A stretch of DNA of 64,000 bases from Crocodylus rhombifer (GCA_038503035.1 JAVSML010024364.1:65724-129723); one strand, 5' to 3'. Counted from the stretch's first letter, positions 10,100 through 21,524 are shown. Made by a program: numbers and translations. Notes: generated from the letters alone by a model not told the origin.

Positions 10100-11046
10100 C
10101 CTTGGGAGAAAAAAAACAGTATCATACTTATAGGTTCAGTGGTGCTACACTTGCTTGCTCCCCACTTACCATGACCAAAAGAGACTTGGGGGTCTTGACT
10201 GGCCACAAGATGAACATGAGCCTCCAATGTGATGATATGGCCGGCAGAGCAAACCAAACTCTGGCATGCATCCACCAGTGCATCTCAAGCAAAACCAGGG
10301 ATGTCATCCTCCTGCTTTACTTGGCCTTAGTGAGGCCACAGCTGGAGTACTGCATCCAGTTTTGGGCACCCTACCTCAGGAGGGATGTGGATAAGCTCGA
10401 GAGAGTCCAGAGGACAGTCACCCTTATGATCAAATGCCAAGAGTGCAAGACTTATGAGGAGAGGCCGAGGGACATGAGACTCTTCAGCCTGGTGAAGAGA
10501 AGGCTCAGGGGGGACTCAGGCCTACCTATAATTATGTAAGGGGGGTGCATCAGGATCTGGGAGAACACTTGTTCACCAGAGATCCCCAAGGGATAACTAG
10601 GACTAATGCCCACAAACTTCTAGAAGGTCAATTCAGACTTGACAGAAGGAAAAACTTCTTTACAATCTGAGTGTCCAAGGTCTGGAACAGATTCCCCCCA
10701 GAGGCAGTGCAAGCACCTACTCTGGACACATTCAAAAGGCGTTGGGATGTTTATATGGCTGGAATCATTTATCCATGTAGACTTCCTGCCTCTGGCAGGG
10801 GTCTGGACTCAATAATCTCATGGGCGACTGGTGCATCCCGAGTCGGGGGGGAGGGGGCCCACTTGGGCTCACTCAATCACTTAGCCCATAACCACCAGTG
10901 GCAAAACTGGTGAAACCAGAAGTGCAGTTCTGCTGGCACTTCCAGTTTCACAGCTGGTGCTTCCAGGGGTCGCACAACTAATCTCAGCCCCTACATGTTG
11001 CCATTGTCTCACAAGGTCCCTTCCAGCCCCTAATGCCTATGAAATT
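10100..11046 (+). mobile_element. CR1 LINE, 3' half, with an internal insertion
   Basis: ORF2 C-terminal region: ERDLGVL-like start (reads KRDLGVL), MNMSLQCDDMAG, ANQTLACIHQCISSKTRDV, VRPQLEYCIQFWAP (about 10330-10375) and KLERVQRT, then VWNRFPPEAVQAPTLDTF (about 10679-10733). The 3' untranslated part GGGGTCTGGACTCAATAATCTCA is interrupted at about 10822 and resumes at about 11008 with CACAAGGTCCCTTCCAGCCC, ending near TATGAAATTAG. Frameshifts are present, including one near 10530. Confidence 0.88.
10823..11007. mobile_element. Insertion in the CR1 3' UTR, related to hAT family A core
   Basis: About 185 bp separates two halves of the CR1 3' UTR. It opens with GGCGACTGGTGCATCCCGAG, which matches the central, non-inverted part of hAT family A elements (4260-4300, and 29040-29115 in reverse). 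It contains an imperfect hairpin, GTGAAACCAGAAGTGC against GCACTTCCAGTTTCAC (about 10911-10952). Flanking ATCTCA and GTCTCA may be a decayed duplication. Classification is tentative because clear hAT termini are lacking. Confidence 0.5.
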
Positions 11047-12168
11047 AGGACAACTGCAAAGTCCTGCTCTTAGGATGGAAGAATCCCATGCACGGCTACA
11101 GACTGGGGACTGACTGCCTAAGCAGCAGCTCTGCAGAAAAGGACCTGGAGGTTACAGTGGACAGTAAGCTGAATAGGAGCCAGCAGTGTGCCCTTGTTGC
11201 CAAGAAGGCTAACGGCATACTGGGCTGCATTGGTAGCTGTGCTGCCAGTAGGTCAAGGGGAGTGATTATTCCCCTCTATTAGTGAGGCCACATCTGGAGT
11301 ACTGTGTCCAGTTTTGGGGCCCCCGCTACAGAAAGGATGTGGGCAAATTGGAGAAAGTCCAGCAGAGGGCAACAAAAATGGTCAAGGAGCTAGGGGACAT
11401 GATTTATAAGGAAAGACTGAGGAAAATGGGATTATTTAGACTAGAGAAGAGGAGACTGAGAGGGGACTTAATAGAAGCTTTCACCTACCTGAAGGGGGAC
11501 TGAAAAGAGGTTGGAGCTTAACTATTTTCAGTGGTGGCAGATGACTGAATGAGGAGCAACGGTCTCAACTTCGAGCAAGAGAAGTTTAGGTTAAATATTA
11601 GGAAGAATGTTCTCACTAGGCGGGTAGTAAAACACTGTGGAAGTTCCATTCTTGGAGGTTTTCAAAACCCAGCTAGACAGTGCTTTGGCTGGGATGATCT
11701 AGTTGGAGAAGGTCCTGCAGGTTGTGCAGAGGGTTGGTGTAGCAGGGCACTAAGGTGCCTGCTACTGACAACAGCAGTATGAGCTCAGCTGCCAGTCACC
11801 AGGGCAGCACAGGTGCGGGCTGTGGGAATTGCGATGCGAGAGCCGCGGGGAGAAACCAGGAGGTGCGGCGAGGGTGAGGCAAGGCCCCGGTGCAGGTGTG
11901 AGCGCAGCGAGGGCGAGGCAGAGTATTAGCCAAGATACATCAGGGCACCGTGCCAAAGAGGAAAGAAGGCAGCCTCCCTCTAACAATATTTACCAGCAAA
12001 GACGTGGCGGGCGAGATAAAGAGGGTGGATTTAGACCCGATTTGGCACGGTAGGTAGGGGCACTAGGAGAGTTCACGGCACCCCTAAGTCGCGAGCTGCC
12101 ACAGTTGGACTAGATGACCTCCTGAGGTCCCTTTCAAACTTTCTATGATTCTATGAATCTATGATTCT
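11047..12168 (+). mobile_element. CR1 LINE, 3' end, split by a solo LTR
   Basis: Belongs to a CR1 subfamily distinct from its neighbours: the frame has [40 protein letters not shown] (about 11285-11340), [32 protein letters not shown] (about 11420-11475), and further on RSNGLNFEQEKFRLNIRKN. After the LTR at 11738-12103 the 3' UTR continues (GTTGGACTAGATGACCTCC) and ends in repeated TCTATGATTCTATGA. The same subfamily, near-identical in sequence, supplies the outer element at 14170-18614. Confidence 0.9.
11738..12103 (+). mobile_element. Solo LTR nested in CR1 (5-bp TSD GTTGG)
   Basis: A 366-bp segment starts TGTAGCAGGGCACTAAGG and ends GCTGCCACA. It is flanked by the perfect 5-bp duplication GTTGG (11733-11737 and 12104-12108). 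Removing it restores the CR1 3' UTR exactly. TG...CA ends with 5-bp duplications are typical of LTR retrotransposons or endogenous retroviruses. It shares CAGTCACCAGGGCAGC near its start with the LTR at 38649-40018. It also shares GGCAGCCTCCC and a CAAAGACGTGGCGGGC-like 3' signature with that and other LTRs here. It is much shorter than its relatives and has no minisatellite or obvious TATA box. Confidence 0.88.
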
Positions 12169-13559
12169 GTCTTAATTCTCCACAGCTGCTGTCTGTCCCC
12201 ATCTGTAGAACTCACCCCTTTCTCAGCCTTTATTTAATTAGATGTACATTATGCAGAAAAATATACATGACTGGGCCAATTCTTGAAGTATGTTATCAGT
12301 TTGTTGATGAATTTAATATTAAATCAATTACAAACCAGTACATTCTCTGGCAACTAGCTGAAACAAAACAAGGCAAACTTAATGTGATTTTAACTTCTTT
12401 TTTTATCCGTGGGATAGTTCCAGCTTGCTAATTGCTTTCGGATGATGTATTCAGCATTTAAAAATGAAAGATACACTGGCATAGTAAAAAACAGAAAGCG
12501 AATTTAAAAAATGGGTTTGTTTTGGGAGTGAACATTAGAAGACGATGAACTATAGTAATTCCAAAAACCCAGAGGAAGTTAGGCCTAGCATCAGACCAGA
12601 TATGGAATCAGCATCAGTTAGGATACTCTATGCAAGAGAAAGCCAAAGTTTTGGGACCATTTCCCCAGTGTACTACATTTCTGTAGCTAAATGAGGGAGG
12701 AACATGATTCTACTCTCATTTATGTTGGTCTAAATCTGAAGTAATGCCTTTGAGGAGTGACAGCAATATAAATCAAATATCAACAAGAACAGATTCAGAC
12801 ACTTTGTTACTGTAAAAAGCTTGCTGGTACATACAGACATCAACCTTTGATGAAAAGCAGTTGGAATTTATCCATGAATTCCCAAAGGATATCATTTGAT
12901 ACGACTCAACTGTAAACTGCTTTTGACTGATGTGATAATTAGGATTAATTTGACTTTAGTAAAACACATTAAATTGGGCTTCAGACCAGTTGTTCTTGTG
13001 ACACAAGTCAGCACCTAAGGAAAGAGGTGATTTATGACAGCAGCACTTGTTAAGAATAGGCTTGAAAGGTGAGTCTGCTTAGATTATAATAAGCAAGCAA
13101 AACCTATATTCAGCAACAGGTAAGGTCATTTCAAAGCAAGTGCTGCTGCTGTCAACAAACCCTGTAAGGCTTTATCTTATTAAACTTGGACTTTACTGAA
13201 CAACTTTACTAGTAATCACACATGATTCTTAGTTTTATCAACTAGTTGGCACATCTGATTATTATGGATTCAAGGTATCCTGCCCATACACAGCTGAGGT
13301 CAATGTTTGTCTATTTTATGAGTGTTAAGGTTGGAAAAAGCTGAGGAACATCTCAATTTCTGCAGATCTTTTGGACATGGAAGTGGAAGCCTCATGAAAA
13401 GCTTGAGCATGTTACTGACAAATGCTGTAGGCAACATGAGTATGGGAAGAAATATATAAATAGTTCCCTTTAACTGATTTCCATACTTTTGAGGTTTCAC
13501 GTGGATGAGATGCATCTTTACACTAATTAGTGACAACTAATTCTAGTTGCTACTAGTAG
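12169..13559. other. No gene seen; AT-rich
   Basis: About 1.4 kb of AT-rich DNA without recognised transposon or coding features. It may be single-copy intergenic or intronic sequence. Confidence 0.4.
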
Positions 13560-14043
13560 TTTTGTCTGCCAGTTTCCTAATTTTAACATAGTGCCCCAGA
13601 GCCCAGGGGAAAAGGGATTTCACTTCTCTGGGAATCAGAGGCAGAACTGTGATGTTGAAGCTGTTTTGACTTTTGAGGCATGAAAGAGGCTGACATGTGC
13701 CTTGTGTGGTGGGTCAGTAGGGAGTGCTCTGGCGCTGAGCCGCCCGCCTCACTGTGCCCAACCAAAAGCAAGCTGAGGATGCCTCCCCAGAGGGGCCAAC
13801 TTCTGGCCAACCCCCTTCTTGGAGCACACCTTCAAGCCTGGGGTAACCACTGCCACCATCCAAGCTCCAGTCTCCATTGGGCTCTGTGCACGCTGTTGGG
13901 CCCATAGCCTCATTCACCCCAGCCCTGCCTCTGCCTCTGCCTCTGCTCCACTCCCTCCCTTACTGTGGTGGCCTCAATCTGTGCTCCTTCCCATCCTTTC
14001 CTTCTCTTCCCACTTTCCCCTCCACAGACTTACCTGCTGGGCA
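13560..14043. other. GC-rich block of probable repeat origin
   Basis: Composition rises sharply against the flanks. The part CTCCCTCCCTTACTGTGGTGGCCTCAATC, then CACAGACTTACCTGCTGGG, resembles 22965-23035 (CTGCCTCACTACGGGGGTCTCAATC, then CACACACTTACCTGCAGGG). A shared dispersed repeat is therefore likely. Overlapping open frames on both strands reflect base composition and carry no known domain. Confidence 0.4.
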
Positions 14044-14074
<31 letters not shown>

Positions 14075-14088
14075 TGTGCGCGCGCGCG
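14044..14088. repeat. (GT)n-(GC)n microsatellite
   Basis: About 35 bases of GT repeats with one A interruption lead into CGCGCGCGCG. Alternating purine-pyrimidine tracts like this are prone to length change and can adopt Z-DNA. Confidence 0.9.
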
Positions 14089-15395
14089 TTCAGCCCCCAC
14101 TCCCCCTCCAAATAATATTTTCTCCCTCTGCCTATGGCTTCCAGGCTACTGCACCTTGCAGCACAGTTAGGGGAAGAAGGTGAGCAGCCCTCTGTTGTGA
14201 AAGAACAAGTTAGGGACTATTTAGAAAAGCTGGATGAGTACAAATCCATGGGGCTGGATGCAATGTATCTGAGGGTGCTGAGGGAGTTGTCTGGTGGGAC
14301 TGCAGAGGCACTGGCCATTATCTTTGAAAACTCATGGTGACGGGGGGACGTCCAGAATGACTGGAAAAGGGCAAATATAGTGCCCATCTTTAAGAAAGGG
14401 AAGGGAGGATCCAGGGAACTACAGACCAGTCAGCCTCACCTCAGTCCCCAGAAAAATCATGGAGCAGATCCTCAAGGAATCCCTCTCTAAGCACTTGAGG
14501 AGAAGATGTTGATTAACAACAGTCATCATGGATTCACCAAGGGCAAGTCATGCCTGACCAACCTGATTACCTTCTATGATGAGATGACTGGCTCTGTGGA
14601 TGTGAGAAAAGCAGTGGGCATCATATACCTTGATTTTAGCAGGGCTTTTGATACCGTCTCCCACAGCATTCTTGCAAGCAAGCTGAGGAATTATGGATTG
14701 GATGGATGGACTGTAAGGTGGATAGAAAACTGGCTGGATTGTTGGGCTCAATGGGTAGCAATTAATGGTTCAGTGTCTATCTGGCAGCCAGTATCAAGTA
14801 AAGTGCCCCAGGGCTCAGTCCTGGGGTTGGTTTTGTTCAATGTCTAGATCAATGACCTGGAAGATGGCATAGAGTGCACCCTCAGCAAGTTTGCAGATGA
14901 CACCAAACTGGAGGGAGTAGTAGATACACTGGAGGGCGGGGCTAGGATTTAGAGTGACCTAGACAAATTGGAGGATTGGGCCAAAAGAAATCTCATGAGG
15001 TTCAACAAGGACAAATACAAAGCCCTGCACTTAGGATGGAAGAATCCCATGCACAGCTACAGACTGGGGACTGACTGCCTAAGCAGCAGCTCTGCAGAAA
15101 AGGACCTGGGGCTTACAGTGGACAATAAGCTGGATTTGAGTCACTAGTGTTCCCTTGTTGCCAAGAAGGCTAATGGCATACTGGACTGCATTAGTAGAAG
15201 TGTTGCCAGCAGATCAAAGGAAGTAATTATTCCCCTCTTTTCTGCACTGGAGAGTCCACATCTGGAGTATTGTGTCTAGTTTTGGGGCCCCCACTACAGA
15301 AAGGATGTGGACATATTGGAGAAAGTCCAGCAGAAGGCAAGAAAAATGGTTAGGGGGCTGGGGCACATGACTTCTGAGGAGAGGCTGAAGGAACT

Positions 15396-16326
15396 CAAAT
15401 GCCTCTACACAAACGCTCGTAGTATGGGTAACAAGCAGGAGGAACTCACCCTCCTGCTGGTTGACATCAGCCCGGACATAGTGGGGATTACGGAAATGTG
15501 GTGGGACACAACGCATGATTGGGCGGTGAATGTCAAAGGCTATAGGCTGTACAGGAGGGACAGGATAGGAAAGAGAGGTGGGGGCGTGGCACTCTCTATT
15601 AAGGAGGAATAGACATCCTCGTCAATTAGCAAGGAGTCAGGGGAGGGGCATTCTGAAGTGCTTTGGGTTAGAGTACAAGGCAGTCCAGGGGAAAGAGACT
15701 TAACGGTGGGAGTCTACTACAGAACTCCCAACCAGGGAGAAGAGCTTGACCAGGAATTCTTGGGTCAGCTCACAGAGGTAGTGAAGGCTAAGGATGTGGT
15801 AGTCATGGGGGACCTGAACTTCCCGGACATCTGCTGGGAAGAGCAGTCAGCCAGGTCTGAACGCTTACGTAGGCTCTTAGCCAGAGTGCAGGACCTCCAT
15901 CTAACCCAGGAGGTGCACAGCCCCACCAGGGGAGATGCCTTGTTGGACCTAGTGCTGGCCACGGGTGATGACCTGGTGAGGGGGCTGTGGGTGCTCGACC
16001 ACCTGGGCGACAGCGATCATCACCTGCTGGAATTCACCATCCAGCGCAAGGTGGCAAAGGCATGCAGTAAGGCAGCGGCCCTAGATTTCAGGAGGGCAGA
16101 CTTCAACGAGCTAAGGAGGATAGTTGGAGAAGCACTGAGGTCCCGGAGGGGAGGGGAGCCAGGTGTCCAAGGAGAGTGGTCGCTCCTTAAGGAGACAATC
16201 CTCCAAGCCCAAAGGAAGGTAATCCCAATGAGAATCAAAGGGAGCAGGAGAGCACACAAGCCTCCGTGGCTCACCAAAAGCATCCGGGAATGTCTCCTTG
16301 CTAAAAAGGAGGCTTACACCCAATGA
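15396..16326 (+). pseudogene. CR1 ORF2 pseudogene part 1: APE-type endonuclease
   Basis: The endonuclease nicks target DNA to prime reverse transcription. Its N-terminal motif CLYTNARSMGNKQEE starts near 15400, with ITEMWWD at about 15488-15508 and GYRLYRRDR at about 15538-15565. A TAG stop at 15610 breaks the frame. The same frame resumes with the core VVVMGDLNFPDICWE (about 15796-15840; GDLN catalytic region) and DHLGDSDHHLLEF (about 15997-16035; terminal SDH motif). A TGA at 16324 ends this stretch, probably a mutated Trp codon, because the frame continues downstream with REDYSVVARGCRG. The active-site motifs look intact. Loss of function comes from the stops and the missing N-terminus. 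Confidence 0.88.
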
Positions 16327-16523
16327 AAAGAAGGGATCATCACCAGGGAGGACTATTCTGTAGTTGCTCGGGGATGTAGGGGGGTAGTTAGGAAGGCCAA
16401 GGCAGAGATGGAACTGGGACTAGCTTCCCAGATTAAGGACAATAAGAAGTCCTTTTTTAAATACATAGGGGATAAAAAGAAGGTCCCGGGTAATGTGGGG
16501 CCCTTGCAGGATGTGTTGGAAAT

Positions 16524-18151
16524 TTGGTCGTCACGCCAGACGGCAAAGCTAACATGTTTAATGATTTCTTTGCCTCCGTCTTCCTAAGTAGGGACCAGAA
16601 CAGCCACCTCCCTGCTGGGCCCCCCTCGGGCCCTGGGGGAGGCACACCTGGGCCACAGGTTAGCAAGGATTTAGTTAGGGAGCTTCTGGAGGGGTTGGAC
16701 GTATTCAAGTCAGCCGGCCCGGATGATCTCCACCCTAGAGTTTTAAAAGAACTGGCCGAGGTCATTGCAAGTCCCCTGGCACAGCTTTATGAGCACTTGT
16801 GGTGCTCTGGTGAGGTATCAGAGGACTGGAAGTGGTCCCCATCTTCAAAAAAGGCAGGAAGGAGGACCTGGGAAACTATAGGCCGGTTAGTCTTACCTTG
16901 ATCCTAGGCAAGCTGTTTGAGAGAATTATGCTGGTGCACATCCAGGAGGGGCCAGCAGGGGACTGCATGTTTAGGGGCAACCAACATGGGTTCATCAGTG
17001 GCAGGTCCTGTCAGACCAACCTGGTGGCCTTTTACGATCAGATCACCAGATCATTAGATGCAGGGGTAGCAGTGGACATAGTCTTCCTGGACTTCCGGAA
17101 GGCTTTTGACACTGTCTCTCACCCCGTTCTCATTAAGAAACTGGGGGGCTGTGGTGTAGACACCCACACAGTCAAATGGGTCGCCAACTGGCCGGAGGGC
17201 CGCACCCAGAGGGTGGTAGTGGATGGGTCCTTCTCAACCTGGAAGGACGTGGGCAGTGGGGTTCCGCAGGGCTCGGTCCTCGGGCCCGCACTGTTCAACA
17301 TCTTCATCAGTGATTTGGATGAGGGGGTAAAAAGCACCCTGTTCAAATTTGCTGATGACACTAAGATGTGGGGGGGACGTGGGCACACTGGAAGGATGCA
17401 ACAGGCTACAATCAGACCTAGAGAGGTTACAAGGGTGGGCGGATGAGAATAGGATGGGTTTCAACACAGACAAGTGCAAGGTGCTGCACCTCGGGAGGAA
17501 CAACCGGCACCATACCTACAGGTTGGGGAACTCCCCTCTTGTCAGCACGGAGGCGGAAAAGGATCGTGGGGTCATCACTGATGCCAAGATGAACGTGGGC
17601 CGGCAGTGCGGGGATGCAGTCAGGAAGGCCAACCGCACCTTGTCACACATCCACAGATGCATCTCGAGCAGGACCAAAGAGGTGATCCTCCCCCTCTATG
17701 CGGCACTGGTCAGGCCGCAGCTGGAGTACTGCGTCCAGTTCTGGGCGCCACACTTCAAGAGGGATGTGGACAACATGGAGAGGGTCCAGAGGAGGCCACT
17801 CGTATGATATGGGGACAGCAGGGCAGGCCCTATGAGGAGAGGCTACGGGACCTGAACCTGTTCAGCCTCCACAAGAGAAGGCTGAGGGGGGATCTTGTGG
17901 CCTGTTATAAACTAGTCAGCGGGGATCAGCAGGCATTGGGGGAGTCACTGTTCCCCCGAGCACTGCCAGGAGTGACCAGGAATAACGGTCACAAGCTGGC
18001 AGAGGGTAGGTTTAGGTTAGATATCAGGAGGTGCTACTTCACAGTCAGGGCGGCTAGGGTCTGGAACCAACTTCCAAGAGAAGTGGTGCAGGCTCCTACC
18101 CTGGAGGTCTTTAAGAGGAGGTTAGATGAACATCTTGCTGGGGTTGTTTGA
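16524..18151 (+). pseudogene. CR1 ORF2 pseudogene part 2: reverse transcriptase and C-terminus
   Basis: The polymerase copies LINE RNA at the nicked site. In order: MFNDFFASVF, then SAGPDDLHPRVLKELAEV (about 16708-16762), [20 protein letters not shown] after a frame change near 16840, and [16 protein letters not shown] (about 16975-17022). Then [13 protein letters not shown] (about 17085-17123), [20 protein letters not shown] (about 17258-17317) and FADDTK (about 17347-17364) with both catalytic Asp residues. Further frame changes lie near 17375 and 17793. The C-terminal part ends with RVWNQLPREVVQAPTLEVF and a stop at 18151. Changes sit in short purine runs, suggesting slippage. Confidence 0.9.
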
Positions 18152-18614
18152 CCCCAGTACTCTTTCCTGCCATGGCAGGGGGTTGGACTAGATGATCTGC
18201 TCAGGTCCCTTCCGACCCTAGAAACTATGAACTGGGCTCATTTAGTCTTCAGAAGAGAAGACTGAGAGGGGCTTTGATAGCAGCCTTTAACTACCTGTTT
18301 CCAGGGAGGATGGAGCTAGACTGTGCTCTGTGGTAGCAGATGACAGAACAAGGAACCATGGTCTTAAGTTGCAGCAAGGGAAGTTTAGGTTGGATATTAG
18401 TAAAAACATTGTCTCTAGGAGGGTGGTGAAGCATTGGAATGGGTTATCTAGGGAGGCTGTGCGATCTCCATCCTTGGAGGGTTTTAAGGCCCATCCAAAT
18501 AAAACCATAGCTGGAATGATTTTGTTGGGGACGTTTCTGCTTTTAGCAGGGGGTGGACTAGATGATCTCCTGAGGTCCCTTCCAACCCTAATTTTCTATC
18601 ATTCTGTAATTCTA

Positions 18615-19523
18615 AGTCTGTCTCACCACTTAAATTTTGAAGTGCTCCACCTCTTCTAAAGGACTTTCCTCAACTGGATATAGTTGGAGCAGGTGCAGCA
18701 TTCACATACCTGCATTGCACCAGTTCGTTCCCTTTCTCTGCCAGGCTGAAACATATTTCATAAGCTTCAGACATGCTTGGGTGAGACTCCTGCAACTGGG
18801 AAGGCTGCCACATCATGCAACTGTGAGGGCTGCTGAGGGAGCCAAAACAATTCTGCAGAAATTAATATGTCACTGTAGCTTGTCTAGAGAAGGTCCAGCC
18901 TCCCTCCCTGAGCTTGGTCACAGGCTCACAAGCTCAGTGCATTGGGTGCTGATGGGATCATAACTCCCACATGTTTTATGCAAGCAAACTAAAAGAGTGA
19001 AATGAAAATGGTTTGTTGTAGTGTTTCATTAATGATTTTCACTATTGTAACAAACAGTAGTTGGGAACCAATGTTCTATGGTTTATTTTGATTCTTCAAT
19101 TAGATTTTTACAAACCCAAAGTTGAAAGCTCCTGCTATAATGTCAACCAGTAATACAACCTTAACGTTGCTGCAGCTCACCATGATGATTGGGAGTAGCA
19201 CTTTATGTGTGAAATAATACAAGAGATTCTTCTATTCAGATGAGCAGAGTTGCGTGTAGTACAGCAACATATGAAGAATGCAGCACAGTTAATCATTCCG
19301 TTTTCTCACTGGCACTGAAATCAGTTCATATATTATCATTTTTGTTACAGCATAAGCTGTGACTTAAGCCTTCTGTTAACACACTGGGTAGAATCCTGAC
19401 TCAGCTGAAGTTTTGCCACCGTCTTTAGTGAGGCCAGGTTTCACCCTTAGCATGTTTTGTTAAAGGAATTCTGTTGGCATCTTGGCTGGTTGGATTTCAT
19501 CTTCAGGGGCAGAGGATCTAATA
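18615..19523. other. No gene seen
   Basis: Mixed AT-rich DNA following the CR1 tail. No repeat family or coding signal is recognised. Confidence 0.4.
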
Positions 19524-19531
19524 GTAGGCAT

Positions 19532-20535
19532 TAGGCCTGTGCGAAGCACCTAGTATTCACTTTGGATTTGGATTCGGCCGATTTGGGGGACAGTGATTCT
19601 ATTCGGTGATTCGGCTGCGCCAAATCTCTGAATCTCCAAATCAGCCAGGCCTACCCTCCACCCATTCTCCCAGCCCAGCAATGACTGTCCTGCCTGCCCC
19701 AGCTCCCAGCACTTTGAAAAAAAGTCCACAGACTCACTGGGTGCTGCCAGGCAAGGGGGGGATCCCTGCTGCCCCCGCTGCCCCACGCTGCATGGGGGGG
19801 CTCTGCACAATCCCCCCTCCCCTGCCCACTGTCCCAGCCGCACCCATGGCTGCCCCACCTGCCCCAGCTCTGGCCCTTTAAGAAAAACCCAAGAAAAACC
19901 CCAAACTCACTGTTCCTGCTGGGCGGGGGGCAATCTCCGCTGCCCCACACCACATGGAGGACTCGAAGCCCTGAGGCCACTGCAGAGGTGGTGAGTCTTG
20001 GGGTTTTTCTTGTTTTTTTTTCTTAAAGGGCCAGAGCCCTGGCAGGTGGGGCAGCCATGAGGGGGATGAGGGAGCTAAGCGGGGGTTGGGGGGCTCATGG
20101 CAGAGCCATCAACACAGCATCGGGCAGCAGGGATTGCGCCACCCCCACCAGGCAGCACCCGGGCAGTGGGGGCTTTTTTTAAAGCACTGGGAGCTGGGGC
20201 AGGTGGAGCAGGCATGGGGGGCGCTGGGGGAGCAGGCAGGGGATGGAGCCTGGCAGGGTTCCCCCCATAGTCCCTTCCCTAACCCCCTCCAGCCCCCCCT
20301 CCCCCACCTCTTACTTACCAGCTCCAAGTCCAGCTGCAGCTCCCTGCTGCAGCCCCCAGGGACTGTCTGAATCACTGACGCTCTCCGAATATTTTCTGAA
20401 GATTCGGAGAGCTTCAGATCGATTCAGACCTTTTAACTGATCTCCTGATTTGATTTGGATTTGAAGGTTCAACTAGTGAATTGGGCCGAATCTCCTCCGA
20501 ATCAAAATCACTACCCAAAGCTTCGCACAGCCCTA
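19532..20535 (+). mobile_element. hAT foldback element, family B (TSD GTAGGCAT/GTAGGCAC)
   Basis: A 1004-bp element with ends TAGGCCTGTGCGAAGC and GCTTCGCACAGCCCTA. The flanking 8-bp duplication matches at 7 of 8 positions (19524-19531 and 20536-20543). The interior is a long inverted repeat. The left arm (about 19672-19915) carries GCTCCCAGCACTTTG, CACTGGGTGCTGCCAGG, then GCTCTGGCCCTTTAAG. The right arm (about 19998-20250) carries the same blocks in reverse, with a loop of roughly 80 bp between. The subterminal 100-150 bp are rich in GATTCGG/CCGAATC and resemble those of family A. No transposase is encoded. Confidence 0.87.
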
Positions 20536-20543
20536 GTAGGCAC

Positions 20544-21087
20544 TGAAAGTTTTCTGGATGTTTCTAACTTCTTGTTTCTTAGAGGATTCTGTAAGTGCAG
20601 TAAAGGAAATCTGTTGATGAGCTTTATCACTTTCTCCTGCATAAAATAGGATTTCTTTATGTCATCGTTATTCATATTTATTCCATTGCTATCCTGATCA
20701 TAAGTACAAGTATAGAAATATGTGAATTCAGTTGCTGGGTGGTAGTTTGTCAGATAAATCAATTGGTTGATTGATTGTACAAGAATTTCCAGAACAAAAC
20801 TAGAAATTCCTTTCCAAATTCTCTTTCCATAAAAATTTATGCAACTAAAGCTCAGTGTCTTCAATAGCCTCAGAGAGCAAACACAAGTGCAGAGTGAGCA
20901 TACCTTATGCAAATTCATCTTATAGCTGAATGACTGTATGGATTTTGCATTGTGTTGTCAGTTGTACTAACCAATCAGCAACATTATAACTCAAAGATCC
21001 TGGTTTACTCTGTTTAAAAATAGCAAATTCTCTGATTTAAAAATATTGCAAATTTTCTGCTTAACAACAACATTATAGATATTTCAT
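20544..21087. other. No gene seen
   Basis: AT-rich sequence. A minus-strand open frame of 135 codons (20511-20918) is cysteine- and serine-rich with no recognisable domain. It overlaps a hAT end, so I treat it as chance. Confidence 0.45.
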
Positions 21088-21235
21088 TGATTCCCCATTA
21101 TACCCTATGGCTGGACCGCCAAGGTGGCTCCGAAGCTCTAGAGCCGCTTTGGCCTGGTCCGGAGCTCCAGATCAGATCACAGCCATCCGAAGCGGCCGGA
21201 TCCGAAGCCGGATCAGATCGCTGCTGACTCGCATA
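21088..21235. mobile_element. Possible truncated hAT-related fragment
   Basis: An abrupt GC-rich patch with short inverted blocks (GGCTCCGAAGCTCTAGAGCC; CCGAAGCGGCCGGATCCG). Its leading CCCCATTATACCCTATGG resembles, in reverse, the CCATAGGTTATAATGGGG inside the hAT at 55803-57045. No complete termini or duplication are visible. Confidence 0.35.
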
Positions 21236-21524
21236 GGCCTATTATATATCTAGGTATCAGTTGAACACATTCTTTTATTGATATACTTACAATTTTAAAG
21301 TAGTTTGGAAGCCTACACATGCCTCAATCATTATAATAAAATTAATTCTAAATACCTATATTTTGGCATTTGATTTTGGATTTTTAATCACAGCAAATCA
21401 GAACTTCCCCTGTCTCTTTCACTCACCAGGACATGGGTCCCCCCTGCCCCCTGCACTGCTTTGTGGCACTGGAAGTGAACAGCCTGATATGCTGGTGTCC
21501 CCCTCATTCCAAAGCCACAGCCCC

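Larger units (their letters stand above)
15396..18228 (+). mobile_element. Inner CR1 LINE inserted into the outer CR1
   Basis: A 2.83-kb insertion, 5'-truncated at the start of the ORF2 endonuclease domain, as is usual for target-primed reverse transcription. It lies in the same orientation as its host. The flanks carry GAACT on both sides (15391-15395 and 18229-18233), and joining them restores a continuous outer CR1. The 3' UTR has GGGGTTGGACTAGATGATCTGC and ends AGAAACTATGA. It retains endonuclease, reverse-transcriptase and C-terminal regions with two in-frame stops and about four frame changes. That is fewer lesions than any other CR1 here, so it is probably the youngest LINE in the window. 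Confidence 0.93.
14170..18614 (+). mobile_element. Outer CR1 LINE, interrupted by a younger CR1
   Basis: The left part (14170-15395) covers the ORF2 reverse-transcriptase region. Landmarks are LDEYKSMGLDAMYLRVLREL (about 14230-14290), a YRPVSLT-equivalent with shifts, HHGFTKGKSCLTNLITFYD (about 14523-14580), YLDFSRAFDTVSH (about 14626-14664), [13 protein letters not shown] (about 14802-14845), and FADDTKLEG (about 14891-14917) with both catalytic Asp codons retained. The right part (18234-18614) continues with FSLQKRRLRGAL-like coding, HGLKLQQGKFRLDISKN and a CR1 3' UTR with GGGTGGACTAGATGATCTCC. The break is exactly where the element at 15396-18228 inserted. An in-frame TGA follows the first segment near 14338, and other stops are present. 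Confidence 0.9.

Noticed and set aside
15396..18228. Intact, potentially active CR1
   Set aside because: Two in-frame stops, about four frame changes and a missing 5' end rule out function.
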